Source of the DNA: Thermohalobaculum sp038534135
GTDB taxonomy: Bacteria > Pseudomonadota > Alphaproteobacteria > Rhodobacterales > Rhodobacteraceae
Assembly: GCA_038534135.1 (NCBI GenBank)
Contig: JBCAXJ010000002.1
Span: forward strand, 98,265 to 162,264
DNA: 64,000 bases
Direction of reading: 5' to 3'
Shown here: piece after piece, positions 44,481 to 54,400 of the stretch
How the letters are laid out: every line of letters starts with the position of its first letter
Numbering within the stretch: the stretch's first letter is position 1
Made by a program: the position numbers and the translations under genes
Notes under the pieces: model-generated
Databases searched by the model: none
The model's input: the letters and a program-made list of their open reading frames with translations, nothing else
Told to the model about the DNA's origin: nothing

Positions 44481-45718
44481 GCTTCCAGGATCGAAGGCGC
44501 CGCATTCAGACGCTCGATATCCATCCCGGCGGTCGCCTTGTAGCGCGCGGCGATCTCTGCCAGTTCGTCCTGGCTGATCACGTCCTCAAGCCGGTCGAAC
44601 CCGTCCGGCGCACGCTGGTGCACCACGTCCATCGCCTTGTCAGGCCCCTCGTCGCGATTGGCCAGAACCAACTTTGACGTGACCGGCAATCGCTCGGCCT
44701 CATAAGCCTCCAACGCCGCTGGAACGGCCGCCTTGTCGCGAATCTCGCGGGCCAGAACCCGGGCGTCCAGAATGGCCTGGCTCGCCCCGTTCGAGCCGAT
44801 CGGGTACATCGGATGCGCGGCGTCCCCCAGCAGGGTCATGCGCCCGTGCGTCCATCGGGGCAAAGGATCCCGGTCGACCATCGGCCATTCCAGCACCTCG
44901 GGCGTGGACGCGATGACCTGCGCGATGTCCAGCCACGGAAAATTCCAGGTGCCGAATAACGGCTCCAGATCGGCGACGTCGCCCCGGCGCCGCCAGTCCT
45001 CGCGCTCCCAAACGTGATCGTCCGGGAACTTCACATCCGCGACCCAGTTGATCAGGACCTCAGGCCCATCCGCACCGTCCCGCTCGCCGATCGGGTAGGT
45101 CACGAACTTCAGGGCTCCGTGGCCCGCCATGGCCATCGATCGACCGGACAGGAAGGGTTTCCCCCAGGTCGTGCCCCGCCACATCAGAACACCGGCCCAA
45201 AGCGGCGGGCCTTCGTCCGGGTAGAGATGCGCCCGCGCGGCTGAGTGGATACCGTCCGCCGCGACGAACAGATCGCCATGTATCGTCTCGCCAGACGCCA
45301 GGGCGACGTCGACCCCGTCCGCGTGGCTCTCCCAACCGGTGACCCGGCTTCGCGTCTGGATCGCCTCGGGCCCCAGCCGCGAAAGCACCTCCTCGAACAG
45401 CAGCATCTGCAGGTGCCCGCGATGGATCGAGAACTGTGGCCACTTATACCCGGCCCGCGCGCCGCGCGGCTCCACCCAGATCTTCGCACCATGCGCCGAG
45501 AAGTAAGCAACCTCGGCGGTCCGCACCCCGATCCGGTCAAGCTTCGGCACCAACCCAAGCGCGTCCAGCTCCTTGATCGCATGCGGCTGCACATTGATGC
45601 CAACGCCCAGCGGCGCGAGCGCGTCAACCGCCTCGAACACCCGGCATGGCACCCCGATCTGATGCAGCGACAGCGCCAGCGTCAGCCCGCCGATTCCGGC
45701 ACCGGCGATCAGGATCAT
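44477..45718 (-). CDS. FAD-dependent aromatic-type monooxygenase
   Basis: A 413-residue flavoprotein of the PHBH class. The FAD motifs are GAGIGGLTLALSL at the N-terminus, ADGIHSAARA in the middle, and GDAAHPMYPIGSNGASQAI near residue 290. It would use NAD(P)H and O2 to hydroxylate an aromatic or related compound. It lies downstream of pqqE on the same strand but 244 bases away, with its own palindromic operator candidate, so it is probably a separate unit. Substrate unknown. Confidence 0.88.
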   Translation of the reverse strand: MILIAGAGIGGLTLALSLHQIGVPCRVFEAVDALAPLGVGINVQPHAIKELDALGLVPKLDRIGVRTAEVAYFSAHGAKIWVEPRGARAGYKWPQFSIHRGHLQMLLFEEVLSRLGPEAIQTRSRVTGWESHADGVDVALASGETIHGDLFVAADGIHSAARAHLYPDEGPPLWAGVLMWRGTTWGKPFLSGRSMAMAGHGALKFVTYPIGERDGADGPEVLINWVADVKFPDDHVWEREDWRRRGDVADLEPLFGTWNFPWLDIAQVIASTPEVLEWPMVDRDPLPRWTHGRMTLLGDAAHPMYPIGSNGASQAILDARVLAREIRDKAAVPAALEAYEAERLPVTSKLVLANRDEGPDKAMDVVHQRAPDGFDRLEDVISQDELAEIAARYKATAGMDIERLNAAPSILEA

Positions 45719-45748
45719 CGAGTGGCTCCGAGGGAGACGCCCATGGTC

Positions 45749-45764
45749 AGTCTTATATAAGACT
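45749..45764. promoter_or_regulatory. Perfect palindrome upstream of the monooxygenase gene
   Basis: AGTCTTATATAAGACT is a perfect 16-bp palindrome, 31 bases upstream of the start codon at 45718. Its shape fits a GntR- or TetR-type operator. No regulator is encoded next to it. Confidence 0.65.
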
Positions 45765-45962
45765 CAATCGCACGCATCGGCCTTGATATCCCCGTCCTCC
45801 GTCAAACCTCTCGAAACCGGGTCAACACGCCCGGTCCGGCTCACCCACATTCGGCTCTCAAGCGCTCTCGATATCCGGTTAACGGAAAATTACGTGAATT
45901 TCTTCCCGTGGCGAAGCCGCCGTTTGCCCATCTCCCCTGGACAGGACTCCCACCTCCCGGGT

Positions 45963-47075
45963 TCACATCGTCCTGTACTCAAAATCATCCGTCGCCTGCG
46001 CCGCTTCGGCCTCGGCGGCCGCCCGCATCTCGGCATGGTTCGGCGCTTTCGAACACGCCGGATCCACGGTGGCCGCATCACCGTTCCAGGCAAAGGCCTG
46101 ACAGCGGCAGCCGCCCCAGTCCTTGGTCTGCCGGTCGCATGACCCGCACGGATCCGGCATCCAATCCGTCCCGCGATAGGCCGTAAAAGCCGTGCCCCTG
46201 GCCCAGATCTGCGCCAACGGCTTGTCGCGAACGCTCTCGAACGTCAACGAGGTGATCGTCTCCGCCGCATGGCAGGGCAGCACCGTTCCGCGCGGCGTGA
46301 CGCACAGGCCCACACGCGCCCACCCGCCCATGCAGGGCTTCGGGTAGGTCGCCAGATGGTCGGGCGTCACATAGTCGATCACCAGCACGCCCTTCAGCCG
46401 CTCCCGCGCCTCGGCCACGATCTCGCCACCGCGCTTGACCTGCTCGGGCGTTGGCATCAGTGCGAACCGGTTGCGATAAGCCCAGCCGTGGTACTGCGTG
46501 TTCGCGACCTCAAGCCGCCGGGCCCCCAGCCGCACCGCCAGATCCACCGTCTCGGCCAGATAACCCAGGTTCTGCCGGTGCATCACCGCGTTCACGGTCA
46601 GCGGCACGCCCGAGGCCTTAACCCACTCGGCCACCTTCATTTTCTGGTCGAATCCGCGCTTGTATCCGCCAATCCGGTCGGCGGTCGCGGCATCGGTTCC
46701 CTGGATCGACAGCTGCACATGGTCCAGCCCGCGCTCGACCAAGTCGGCGAAGCGGCGTTCGGTCAGCCCGACGCCAGAGGTGATCAGATTGGTGTAAAGC
46801 CCCGCCTCGCGCGCGCCCGAGGTCAACACCTCGAGATCCCGGCGCGAGGCCGGCTCACCGCCCGACAGATGGACGTGCAATACGCCCAGTTTCGCTGCCT
46901 GCCGGAACACGTCGATCCATTCCTCGGTCGACAGTTCCTCCTTGGCCTTGGCCAGCTCCAGCGGGTTGGAGCAATACGGACATTTCAGCGGACACCGATG
47001 CGTCAGCTCCGCCAGCATGGCCATCGGGATCGGCACCGCCGACAAGGCCTGCTTCATCGCGACGGGCTGGTTCAT
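45963..47075 (-). CDS. pqqE: PqqA peptide cyclase (radical SAM)
   Basis: Forms the Glu-Tyr carbon-carbon bond in PqqA, the first step of PQQ synthesis, with PqqD as chaperone. 370 residues; radical-SAM CxxxCxxC is Cys28, Cys32, Cys35 (HRCPLKCPYC), and the C-terminal SPASM-type iron-sulfur Cys residues (VGLCVTPRGTVLPCHA, PDPCGSCDRQ, GGCRCQAF) are present. Its start overlaps the pqqD stop by 4 bases. Confidence 0.97.
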   Translation of the reverse strand: MNQPVAMKQALSAVPIPMAMLAELTHRCPLKCPYCSNPLELAKAKEELSTEEWIDVFRQAAKLGVLHVHLSGGEPASRRDLEVLTSGAREAGLYTNLITSGVGLTERRFADLVERGLDHVQLSIQGTDAATADRIGGYKRGFDQKMKVAEWVKASGVPLTVNAVMHRQNLGYLAETVDLAVRLGARRLEVANTQYHGWAYRNRFALMPTPEQVKRGGEIVAEARERLKGVLVIDYVTPDHLATYPKPCMGGWARVGLCVTPRGTVLPCHAAETITSLTFESVRDKPLAQIWARGTAFTAYRGTDWMPDPCGSCDRQTKDWGGCRCQAFAWNGDAATVDPACSKAPNHAEMRAAAEAEAAQATDDFEYRTM

Positions 47076-47356
47076 GGCCGGATCTCCACCATTCGGCGAT
47101 TTACCAGATCTGTCAGGAACTTACGGGCATCCTGCGCGATCCGATCCTTTGGTGCATTGAAATCCACCGCCAGCTTATCGACGATTCCACAGAAGTCCCG
47201 ATCTCCGTCTGTCGCCGACAGAATGGCATGGGCGATCTGATCCATCTTCACGGCCCGCTCCGGCGCGAGCAGGTACCATCCCTTGCGAACCGCGCAGTGA
47301 TGCACCCGAACGCCACGCGGTAGGAACGGCACGTCGGTCTCTGCGATCTCAGTCAT
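47072..47356 (-). CDS. pqqD: PQQ peptide chaperone
   Basis: A 94-residue PqqA-binding protein. PRGVRVHHCAVRKGWYLLAPE and LSATDGDRDFCGIVDKLA match the family (an RRE fold). The ATG at 47356 is the one that gives family length. It overlaps pqqE and follows pqqC by 107 bases. Confidence 0.95.
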   Translation of the reverse strand: MTEIAETDVPFLPRGVRVHHCAVRKGWYLLAPERAVKMDQIAHAILSATDGDRDFCGIVDKLAVDFNAPKDRIAQDARKFLTDLVNRRMVEIRP

Positions 47357-47463
47357 CGGGTGCCCGCGGCGCGCGCAGCCCGGACGGGCGAGCACGCCAG
47401 GTATCGCGTGTGACGGGCCGCAGGCCCGGAACGCCGTTTGATAAGAGAAAACAAGCCCATAAC

Positions 47464-48213
47464 TCAGGCCGCCTGAGAGACCATGGCCTCGCCGGGCTGC
47501 CATGCGCCCGGGCAGGGATGGCCGGTGACATAGACATGGTAGAGCGCGTCCAGCTGGCTCCACAGCATCCCGCACTTGAAGCGCAGCGCATTCAGTGCTG
47601 CCTCCTGCTGATCCTCGGTCAGCGCATGGCGTTTGACATAATCCAGCGCCCAATCGGCGTCCTTGGGGGCCTGGCTCAGCCGGTAGCCGAAATATCGCAG
47701 GATATCCTCGGTCACGAACGGGTAGTTCGCCAGCATCCCGGACACACGCTTGCCAATGATCATGGGCGAGAACATCTCGGTCAGACTGGACGCAACCGCC
47801 TCCAGCTCGGTCCGGTCCCGGACAAAGGCCACATAGGCATCGCAGGCAAAGGTCGTCGCAGGCAGAGCCCCGCGCATCGAGGTGACATACGCCCGATCCA
47901 GTCCCAAACCGTCGGTCAGGGCGAGCCAGCGGCGCAACCCGCCTTCGGGGTGATCGTCGATCTCACCATCATGGTCGACGATCCGCTGTCGCCATTCGCG
48001 CCGATCCTCGACCGAGGTCAGGCGCGCCAACAACGTTGCGTCCTTGGTCGGGATAATCCGTTGATAACAAAAGCGGTTCAGCGCCCAGGCACGCACCTGA
48101 TCCTTGGTGCAGCCGCCCGAATGCAGAAGCTCGTGGAAAGGGTGAAGATGATGATACCGCTCCTCGCCGATCTGGCGCAGTGCAGCCTCCATCTGGTCCG
48201 GTGTCCGGATCAT
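47464..48213 (-). CDS. pqqC: Pyrroloquinoline-quinone synthase
   Basis: Catalyses the last ring-closing oxidation of PQQ without a cofactor. 249 residues, all-helical; YHHLHPFHELLHSGG and ALNRFCYQRIIPTKDA are family signatures. It overlaps pqqB by 4 bases. Confidence 0.96.
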   Translation of the reverse strand: MIRTPDQMEAALRQIGEERYHHLHPFHELLHSGGCTKDQVRAWALNRFCYQRIIPTKDATLLARLTSVEDRREWRQRIVDHDGEIDDHPEGGLRRWLALTDGLGLDRAYVTSMRGALPATTFACDAYVAFVRDRTELEAVASSLTEMFSPMIIGKRVSGMLANYPFVTEDILRYFGYRLSQAPKDADWALDYVKRHALTEDQQEAALNALRFKCGMLWSQLDALYHVYVTGHPCPGAWQPGEAMVSQAA

Positions 48214-49136
48214 AGGTCGATTTCCATCCCGTCATACCCGATCTCCCATCCGGCGGCCTCGGCCTGGGCGCGTTCCGGGCCATCGCGCCAGACGGGGTTC
48301 GTGTTGTTTATATGGACATAGACCTTACGCGAGATGCCGAGATCGGCAAGGGCGGCCATCGACCCATCAGATCCAGAGATCGACATATGACCCATGCGCT
48401 GCCCGGTTTTCTTGCCGACGCCTTCGGTGACCATCTCGTCATCGGTCCAGAGCGTGCCATCGAAAAGCAGAAGCGCGGCACCGCGGATGCGATCCACGAG
48501 TTCAGGCACCAACCGCGCACAACCGGGGATGTAGAAGAACGTCCGGGCGCCGTCGGTGACCTCGACACCGACCGTTTGCTCGCCCATCACGTCGGTCTGC
48601 ACTGCATCGCCACCGTGCGCGCCCTCCATGTAAAGCGGCACCTTTCCGGGTGCAGCGAACAGGGTGGCGGTGACCCCCGGTGCCAACGCGAACGGTGTCT
48701 CCAGCGCAACGGTCCGCCGCGTCACGAACGCCGGATCGAGCGCGTCGAAGATCGGATTCGCCGCCAGAACCTCGGCGATCCCGGCGGTCATGATCAGATC
48801 GAAGCGCTGCTTCTCGCGCAGCGTCAGCAATCCGGCGATGTGATCGATGTCGCCATTGGTTAGCAGGACGGTGCAGATCGGTGTATCGCGCAGCCCATGT
48901 TCGCCGGGATCGCGCGGTTGAAGCTGCGGCCGGGCCATGATCTGGGCACGAATGTCCGGCGAGGCGTTCAGAAGCGCCCAGGATCGTCCATCCGATGAGA
49001 CGGCCAAGGATGATTGCGTGGCCGCGGCAAGCGGAGAATCAGAGCGCCAGAAACTGGCGCTGTTCGGTGCATTGCAGTTCCACTGGGGAAGCCCGCCCCC
49101 GGCTGCAGCACCGACAATGAGGGCGCGCAAAGCCAT
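48210..49136 (-). CDS. pqqB: PQQ biosynthesis hydroxylase
   Basis: A metallo-beta-lactamase-fold protein that hydroxylates the cross-linked Glu-Tyr product. 308 residues; GAAAGGGLPQWNCNAPNS at the start and NGDIDHIAGLL (metal-binding region) match the family. It overlaps pqqC and follows pqqA by 25 bases. Confidence 0.95.
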   Translation of the reverse strand: MALRALIVGAAAGGGLPQWNCNAPNSASFWRSDSPLAAATQSSLAVSSDGRSWALLNASPDIRAQIMARPQLQPRDPGEHGLRDTPICTVLLTNGDIDHIAGLLTLREKQRFDLIMTAGIAEVLAANPIFDALDPAFVTRRTVALETPFALAPGVTATLFAAPGKVPLYMEGAHGGDAVQTDVMGEQTVGVEVTDGARTFFYIPGCARLVPELVDRIRGAALLLFDGTLWTDDEMVTEGVGKKTGQRMGHMSISGSDGSMAALADLGISRKVYVHINNTNPVWRDGPERAQAEAAGWEIGYDGMEIDL

Positions 49137-49161
49137 TGCCCAGCGCGCCCCTCAGAACTGC

Positions 49162-49254
49162 TTAGAACAGTTCGCCTTCATCTTCGGCTGGGAAATACAT
49201 GTTGATTTCCATGCCGCAGGTCACTTCTTCGATCTCGGGTGTGTTCCAGGCCAT
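49162..49254 (-). CDS. pqqA: PQQ precursor peptide
   Basis: A 30-residue peptide with the conserved Glu16-x-x-x-Tyr20 (MEINMY) whose side chains become PQQ. The start at 49254 has AAGGAGG with good spacing. It leads the pqqABCDE set and is translated at a high rate in relatives. Confidence 0.95.
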   Translation of the reverse strand: MAWNTPEIEEVTCGMEINMYFPAEDEGELF

Positions 49255-49374
49255 CGTTTCCTCCTTAAGTCGCGCTGCTTTGACAGACGTGAGCCGAGGG
49301 TCCAACAACTCAAGGGCGACGTCAAGCAGACCTTGGTCGTAAATCACGAAATCCAGAGGCTGATAGGACCGATC

Positions 49375-50013
49375 TCAGCGCCGCGCGCGCAGTCCCCGGA
49401 AGAACAGATCCAGAATCGCGCGCAATTCGGGCAGGATCGTCTCCTTGTCCCGCCACTTCGCCAGGGTCGTCGGCATCCAGAACACCTTGAGTGCGGTCAA
49501 CAGCGTTGCGGCTGTCCGGACCGGATCGCCTGGCTCCAGGGAACCGTCATCCATCCCCTTGCGAATCTCGCGCGCCAGGTGTTCGCGTTTCCAGTCGATG
49601 TGGGACTGGAGAAGCTTCAGCCCGTCCTCGTCTTCCATCAGAAACTCGGCCAGCTCGACAATCTTCGGATGGTTTGCCACCTGGGCGATCGCCTGCGTCA
49701 CCCCGGCCTCGAGCCATTTGCGCACGCGCTCTTCCGCCGTGCCGCCGGGCAACATCTCGACCGTCTCGAACGCCGTCTGCACCATCTGGAAATAGCACGA
49801 GATCACCGCCAGCCCGATCGCCTGCTTGTTCCGGAAGTAGCGATACAGGTTGCCGGGCGACATGCCGCAACACTCGGCGATGTCACCGATATTGGTTTTC
49901 CAGAACCCGTAATGCGAAAACAGTTCGGACGCACGATCGACAATCTCGGCCTTCACGGCCTCGGCCTTGTCAAACTCGGTTGCTCCGTCTGTTCGCACGT
50001 ATGGGTCCCTCAT
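49375..50013 (-). CDS. TetR-family regulator
   Basis: A 212-residue repressor-type protein. The N-terminal helix-turn-helix (about 25-70; NIGDIAECCGMSPGNLYRYF) is typical, and the C-terminal part would bind a ligand. Its start overlaps the stop of the barrel gene (4 bases), so it is co-translated with the RND/barrel pair and lies 120 bases upstream of pqqA. It probably controls the transporter set; control of pqq is possible but unproven. Confidence 0.9.
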   Translation of the reverse strand: MRDPYVRTDGATEFDKAEAVKAEIVDRASELFSHYGFWKTNIGDIAECCGMSPGNLYRYFRNKQAIGLAVISCYFQMVQTAFETVEMLPGGTAEERVRKWLEAGVTQAIAQVANHPKIVELAEFLMEDEDGLKLLQSHIDWKREHLAREIRKGMDDGSLEPGDPVRTAATLLTALKVFWMPTTLAKWRDKETILPELRAILDLFFRGLRARR

Positions 50014-51263
50014 CCCCCGAAGAAATACTTCAGCTTCACCCGCAGGAACGAATCATCGGCCAGCGGTGACTTGTTGATGCCACTGCCGGAATTGAAGAAG
50101 CCCTGTCCCTCGGCCAGCAGCTTCCAGTTCTCGCCAATGCGCGTCTCGGCTTCAAGCCGTGTTGTCATCGACGCATCATTCGTGTCGATCGATCCTGTCA
50201 GCAGCAGTGTCGTGTCTTCCTCGTCATTCAGGGCGAGGCGGAACCCGCCGATCAGATCGTCCTGAAAGACCGAGAGCGAGTCGTTGCCCCGGCTGTCCCA
50301 GGCATATTCCGCAATGATGCCCAGATCGGCGTTGGTGTCGGCGACGCCGAACAGCGTGTGCTCGAAGCCGCCGGTCGCCGCGACGAAGTTTTCTTCCTCG
50401 AAGACCAGGTTGCGCTGCCCTTCGCGCCAGATCCCCTCGAACTTGAAAAGCGTCGCCTCCCAGGTGTACTGGGCGTCGATCCCGACCTGATTGATGATCT
50501 CGTAGAACGGTTGCAGCCCCGTCGCCGATGGCACGAACGCCGGATCGCGGCCCAGGCCATGAAAACCAGAGACACCGAGGTCGATATCCCCGAAGGATCC
50601 GGCGAAGCGCAGCGCAAAGGACGGCGTGAACTCCTCGGCTTCCGCATCCGCGTCATAGATCGGACTTTCGGTATCGACCGCCGGGTTCGACCGCAGCCGC
50701 CCACTTTCACCCGGGAAGGTGCGCTCGCGGAAAAAGGGCATGTAGAACGCCGACAATTCCCCGAGATCAGTGAGGTAGCCGAGCCGGATCATCGGCTGGC
50801 CAAGGCGGGCTTCGTCATCGATCGCCTCGACCTGATCGGTCTGGTTGATGATGTCGACAAGGTGGACGACCTCGGTCTTGCCCCAGAACACCGTGTCGGC
50901 GCCGAATGTGAACGAGAAATCGCCGAACGTCCCGTCCACCTTCAGTTCGCGAACGTCCGCGTGGGTCCGGCGCGAATCCTGCGACGAGAACCGGGCGAAC
51001 GGCGTGAACCGGAAGACGACATCGCCGTCGAGCCATTCGACCAGCACCGTCGGCTCGGCCGCGATCGAGAAATCGTCGCGGTCCTGACCGGCGAACTGCG
51101 GGTTGGAGAAGAACCCGGTCGCCTCCAATTCGACCTCGCCGAAGATCTCGAAATAGTCCGCACCCAAGGCCTCGGCCGCCACGGATTGTGCCTTGGCGGA
51201 TTTCACGCCGACGATCAGCGCAATGGCCAGCAGGACAAGCGCGAGTTTCAAACGTATGGTCAT
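50010..51263 (-). CDS. Outer-membrane beta-barrel protein of the RND set
   Basis: A 417-residue protein with a signal peptide (1-25, cut near AKA) and many amphipathic strands ending in FLRVKLKYFFGG, an aromatic-rich C-terminal strand typical of barrels inserted by the BAM machinery. It resembles DUF1302-type or related barrels found with MMPL transporters. It lies 142 bases downstream of the RND-LolA gene and overlaps tetR, so it is likely the outer-membrane part of one transport route. Confidence 0.78.
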   Translation of the reverse strand: MTIRLKLALVLLAIALIVGVKSAKAQSVAAEALGADYFEIFGEVELEATGFFSNPQFAGQDRDDFSIAAEPTVLVEWLDGDVVFRFTPFARFSSQDSRRTHADVRELKVDGTFGDFSFTFGADTVFWGKTEVVHLVDIINQTDQVEAIDDEARLGQPMIRLGYLTDLGELSAFYMPFFRERTFPGESGRLRSNPAVDTESPIYDADAEAEEFTPSFALRFAGSFGDIDLGVSGFHGLGRDPAFVPSATGLQPFYEIINQVGIDAQYTWEATLFKFEGIWREGQRNLVFEEENFVAATGGFEHTLFGVADTNADLGIIAEYAWDSRGNDSLSVFQDDLIGGFRLALNDEEDTTLLLTGSIDTNDASMTTRLEAETRIGENWKLLAEGQGFFNSGSGINKSPLADDSFLRVKLKYFFGG

Positions 51264-51405
51264 GGAGGCGAGGTCCGTGTCTTACCGCCTGCTGCTGCAC
51301 CCCTTTCCAGGGTCTGCGCGGCCCAACAGGGGCTGCGATCCCATTCAATGCCCGTAAGGGGCGGGGGGTGCGGAATGCAGGGCATCGGTTCCCGAAGATC
51401 AGGTA

Positions 51406-54400
51406 TCAGCGCGAGATCGACTTCAGACGTTGCGCGTTGAAATCGCCCTCGCCCAGACCGGTCCGAAACTTGTAATTGTTCCAGAGCAGATCGGTCGCCT
51501 TGCCGGTCTGGTGGTTCACCATCGCCATCTTTCCAGCACGCCAGTACTGGCCGAGATACTGCTCGTAGGCAGTGAACTCCAGCGACTTCTCGAAGTCGCC
51601 GCGCCGGTTGTAGAAGTCGACCTTCATCAGGCGGTACTCCTGCGTGTCGGTCCAGGAAACCCGCTTGGAGTAGCCGGACTTCGCGTTCTTCGGAAAGCTC
51701 TCGGTCACATAGCAGGTCAGCGCGGGATCGGTCGGGCAGGGTTCGTCCCGCAGCCACTTGTAGGTGTAATCGTCGACCTCCTGACTGCCGAGATCCTCGT
51801 AGGAAAACTCGGACGACACGAACTTGCCGGTCCGGTTCGAGGACGAGATCCGCTTCACGCGCTTGACGGCGGGCAGGAAGATCCACTGATCGTCATCTTT
51901 CGGCTCGATATTGGCGTGGGTCAGCAGCGCCGTCCCGCGAATGTCGCGGGGCTTCGAGAAGACGATGATCCCCAGATCACCCAGATCGGACTGCTCGCGC
52001 TCCAGCGTCAGGTTCTCGAAGACGCGGCGGCTTTCGCGCCCGCTCTTGTCCTTCAGCACCATCTCGCCATCCGCTGTGAAGTCGCCGTAGCCCAGGTCAC
52101 GCTTGTCCGCCTCGACAGCGATCGCCAGGCCCTTTTCTTCGGGCGACTGGGCGCGGGCCTCGGTGGTGAACATCCACGCCGCACCTGCGACGGCGAGAAG
52201 GATGGCTGCGGTGGCCGTTGCGGGAACGGTCATGGAAGAACTCCTTTTGTCGATCCAGATGAGGAGAGAAGGTAACAGCAAGAAGTCGGCGATCAGCGCC
52301 AGCGTGATCGTGATGGCCGTCAGCTTGGCCATGTCGCCATTCACCGAGAAGCCCGATTGCGCCAGGATGGCGAAGCCTGCGACCAGGCCAATGGTTGTCA
52401 CCGTCAGCGCCATGCCGACAGAGCTGAACGTGTAGCGCACAGCGTCTTCGGGCGAGCGTCCCTCGCGCCGGGCCTTGGTGTATTTCGACAGGAAGTGCAC
52501 CGTGTCGTCGACCACGATCCCGAGCGTTGCGGCCAGAACGACGGCGATTGCCAAGGTCACGGCGCCGACCGAGTAGCCCCAGACGCCGAAGGCCATGATC
52601 GCCGGGATCAGGTTCGGAATCAGGCTGATCATCCCGATTTTCAGATCACGCAAGGCAAGCATGATGATGGCCGAGATCAGCACGATCGCGATCAGCGTGC
52701 CGGTCAGCATCGCCCGGACGTCGCGGTGCGAGATCAGGTTGAAGACGTGGACGATCCCGGTCGGCGTGATCATCGACACGTCCGGGTAGAGCCGGTCCCA
52801 GGACGACTGCATGATCGGTGCGTTCTCGCGCAGCCAGTCGCCGGCCCTGAGGGTCACGTCGCGCATCTCGGCCGTTGTGGCATTGGCCAGGAAGACCGAA
52901 ATCCGCAGCGTCTCGCGATCGATGTCGATCTGATCGGTCAGGTCCATCCCGTAGCCGAGCGACAGCTCGTACAGGAACAGGTACTGGCTCGCTTCCTCGA
53001 AGTTCTCCGGCAGCCGCATGTAGGACGGGTCATCCCCGTGCATGTTCATGTTCAGCCGCTTGATCGTGTCCGTCAGCGAGCGGACATAGGTCACTTCGGG
53101 CTGTGCGCGCATCCACTCGGTGAAGGCGGCAACCTCTTTCAGGAATTCGGGGTTGTTGATCCCACCGGCCTCGCCCGAATGCAGCGGGTAATCCAGATTG
53201 TTCACCCCGGTCAGCCGGTCCTCGACGAAATCGGTGTCCTGACGGAACTGATAGCGTTCGTCGAAGTAGCGGATGAAGTCGTCTTCCAGCTTGAGCTGGC
53301 TGATGCCAGTGCCCAGCAGCAGCACACCCAGAACCGTACCCGGCAACAGGATCTTGCGGTTCGCGATCACGAACTCGGCGAAATTCTCCATGAAGATCGA
53401 GGTCGAGGCCCGCTTGGTCCGCCGCCCGATCGGCAGGATGATGATCAGCGCGGGCAGCAGGGTCAGCGTATAGACCAGCGACACCAGCACACCGATGCCG
53501 ACCACATTGCCAAGCTCGCGGAACGGCGGCGAGATCGAGAAGTTCAGACAGAAGAACCCGATCGCCGTGGTGGTGCACGCGATGATGATCGCACCCATAT
53601 GGTCGGTCAGCGCGCGGCGCACCCACTCTTTCCGGTCGGCGGTCTCGACCATGGTCTGTCGACAGGACGACAGGATGTGCACCGCCGAGGCGACCGCCAG
53701 CGTCATGATGTAGAGCGGTGAGAGCACGGTCACAGAGTTGAGCTGACCGTTCATCCAGCCAAGCGCGCCCAGCCCCGCGAGCGCGGAGAGGGCGATCAAG
53801 ACCAGCACCGACAGCGTCCCGATGATCGAACGGATCGCCACGAAGACGATCAGCAGGATGATCAGGAACATCGGCCCGAACAGGTTCTTGCCGTCCTCCT
53901 GCCCCGAGACCGAGAACTGGTTGTTGATCATGATGCCACCGGTCAGGTGCAGCTTGATCTCGGGATAGGCTTCCTCGATCTCCTGCTGCATCGCCAACAG
54001 TTCGGCGACGATTGAGGGAACCTCTTTCGTCGGTTCGACCCCCGGCAGCGTGAACAGGACCTGCACCATGCTGACGCTGGCATCCGGCGAGATATAGCTG
54101 TCGACCAACTCGATCCGGCTGAGTGCCGTTTCCTTGGCCCAGATCGCGTCGCCCGGGCGCACATTCGCCGGGTCGATCACCAGATCGCGGACGATCATCT
54201 CGTCACCTTCGGCATAGGTGTGCTGGAAATTGGTGATGGAATCGACGCGGCGCACGAAGGGCAGAAGCCAGGTTTTGTCAGTGATCTCACCGATCGCCTG
54301 AAGCACGCGCGGCGTGAAGGTCTCGCCCTCCAGCGCCTCGACCGCGATGATCAGGTTGTCGTTCTTGTTGAAGGTCGCCTCGAACCGGTCGAGCGCCTGG

